From contig NZ_FLLQ01000004.1 of assembly GCF_900088415.1 (NCBI RefSeq), positions 459,684 to 523,683 on the forward strand: DNA of 64,000 nucleotides, written 5' to 3'. The stretch is from Vibrio mediterranei. Its GTDB lineage: Bacteria > Pseudomonadota > Gammaproteobacteria > Enterobacterales > Vibrionaceae. The notes below the pieces were generated by a model. That model saw only the letters and a list, made by a program, of their open reading frames with translations, searched no databases and was not told where the DNA came from. Both the position numbers and the translations under genes were made by a program. Shown here piece after piece: positions 63,875 through 64,000 of the stretch; positions within the stretch are counted from its first letter, which is position 1; every line of letters begins with the position of its first letter.

Positions 63875-63959
63875 GCGGAAGTGGCGGAATTGGTAGACGC
63901 ACCAGATTTAGGTTCTGGCGCCGCAAGGTGTGAGAGTTCAAGTCTCTCCTTCCGCACCA
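63875..63959 (+). tRNA. tRNA-Leu (TAG), copy 3
   Basis: Identical to the other tRNA-Leu copies; the preceding spacer repeats that before copy 2. Confidence 0.97.
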
Positions 63960-63994
63960 TCTTTTAGTGTGATTGACACTTTAAACAATTCTGT

Positions 63995-64000
63995 TGGGCT
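63995..64000 (+). tRNA. tRNA-Gln, start only
   Basis: The last bases TGGGCT and the preceding spacer (GTGTGATTGACACTTTAA...) match those before the complete tRNA-Gln, so a second copy begins here and runs off the window. Confidence 0.75.

Overview
The window reads as chromosomal DNA of a marine Vibrio, or a very close relative. Gene order in hemA-prfA-prmC-sirB2-sirB1-kdsA and lolB-ispE-prs-pth-ychF followed by a Met/Leu/Gln tRNA array is gammaproteobacterial, and the lafA-U lateral flagellar genes, NutA-type 5'-nucleotidase and TcpG-like DsbA are typical of Vibrionaceae. The species cannot be fixed from sequence reading alone.

Layout. 1-5290: C4-dicarboxylate uptake. The end of a DctB-type sensor kinase, the sigma54 activator DctD and a small basic protein lie on +, and the TRAP transporter DctPQM on -. 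A good -24/-12 promoter sits before dctP. 5291-8832: OmpR-type regulator, EnvZ-type kinase and one sugar-binding protein in a row on -. They resemble the Pseudomonas GltR/GltS plus glucose-binding protein set, but no ABC permease or ATPase is present. 8994-10893: SelO, then a spacer with a short tandem repeat and a 32-residue membrane peptide gene.

10894-42737: an almost complete second (lateral) flagellar system in one block. lafA, lafBCDEFSTU and a 96-residue membrane protein are on -. flhA is divergent on +. A lipoprotein, a Cys-rich secreted protein and a DsbA interrupt the block. flgM-flgN-flgA and the long run flgBCDEFGHIJKL-motY-fliEFG-orf335 follow on -, and fliMNPQR-flhB on +. The export ATPase set fliH-fliI-fliJ and the sigma54 activator lafK, normally part of lateral loci, are not here. 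Where fliHIJ would be expected there is an unrecognised 335-residue protein. The two big operons start from overlapping, mutually exclusive sigma70-like promoters. flgM and lafA share a sigma28-like promoter pattern. FliM is short and has no CheY-binding N-terminus, and FlhB carries NPTQ instead of NPTH.

42718-48600: a large formate-dehydrogenase/GltD-like fusion, a perfect palindrome overlapping a candidate promoter, a small membrane protein, tRNA-Pro followed by two tandem copies of its own 3' end (like E. coli rtT repeats), and a 46-residue DUF3149 protein with an FNR-type box. 48629-62769: housekeeping genes smrA, rluF, ybaK, nutA, the kdsA-to-hemA operon, lolB, ispE, prs, pth and ychF. 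63063-64000: tRNA array Met-Leu-Gln-Met-Leu-Met-Leu-(Gln), read from one strong promoter with a GC-rich discriminator.

All functional calls come from reading motifs and gene order. No database search was run.
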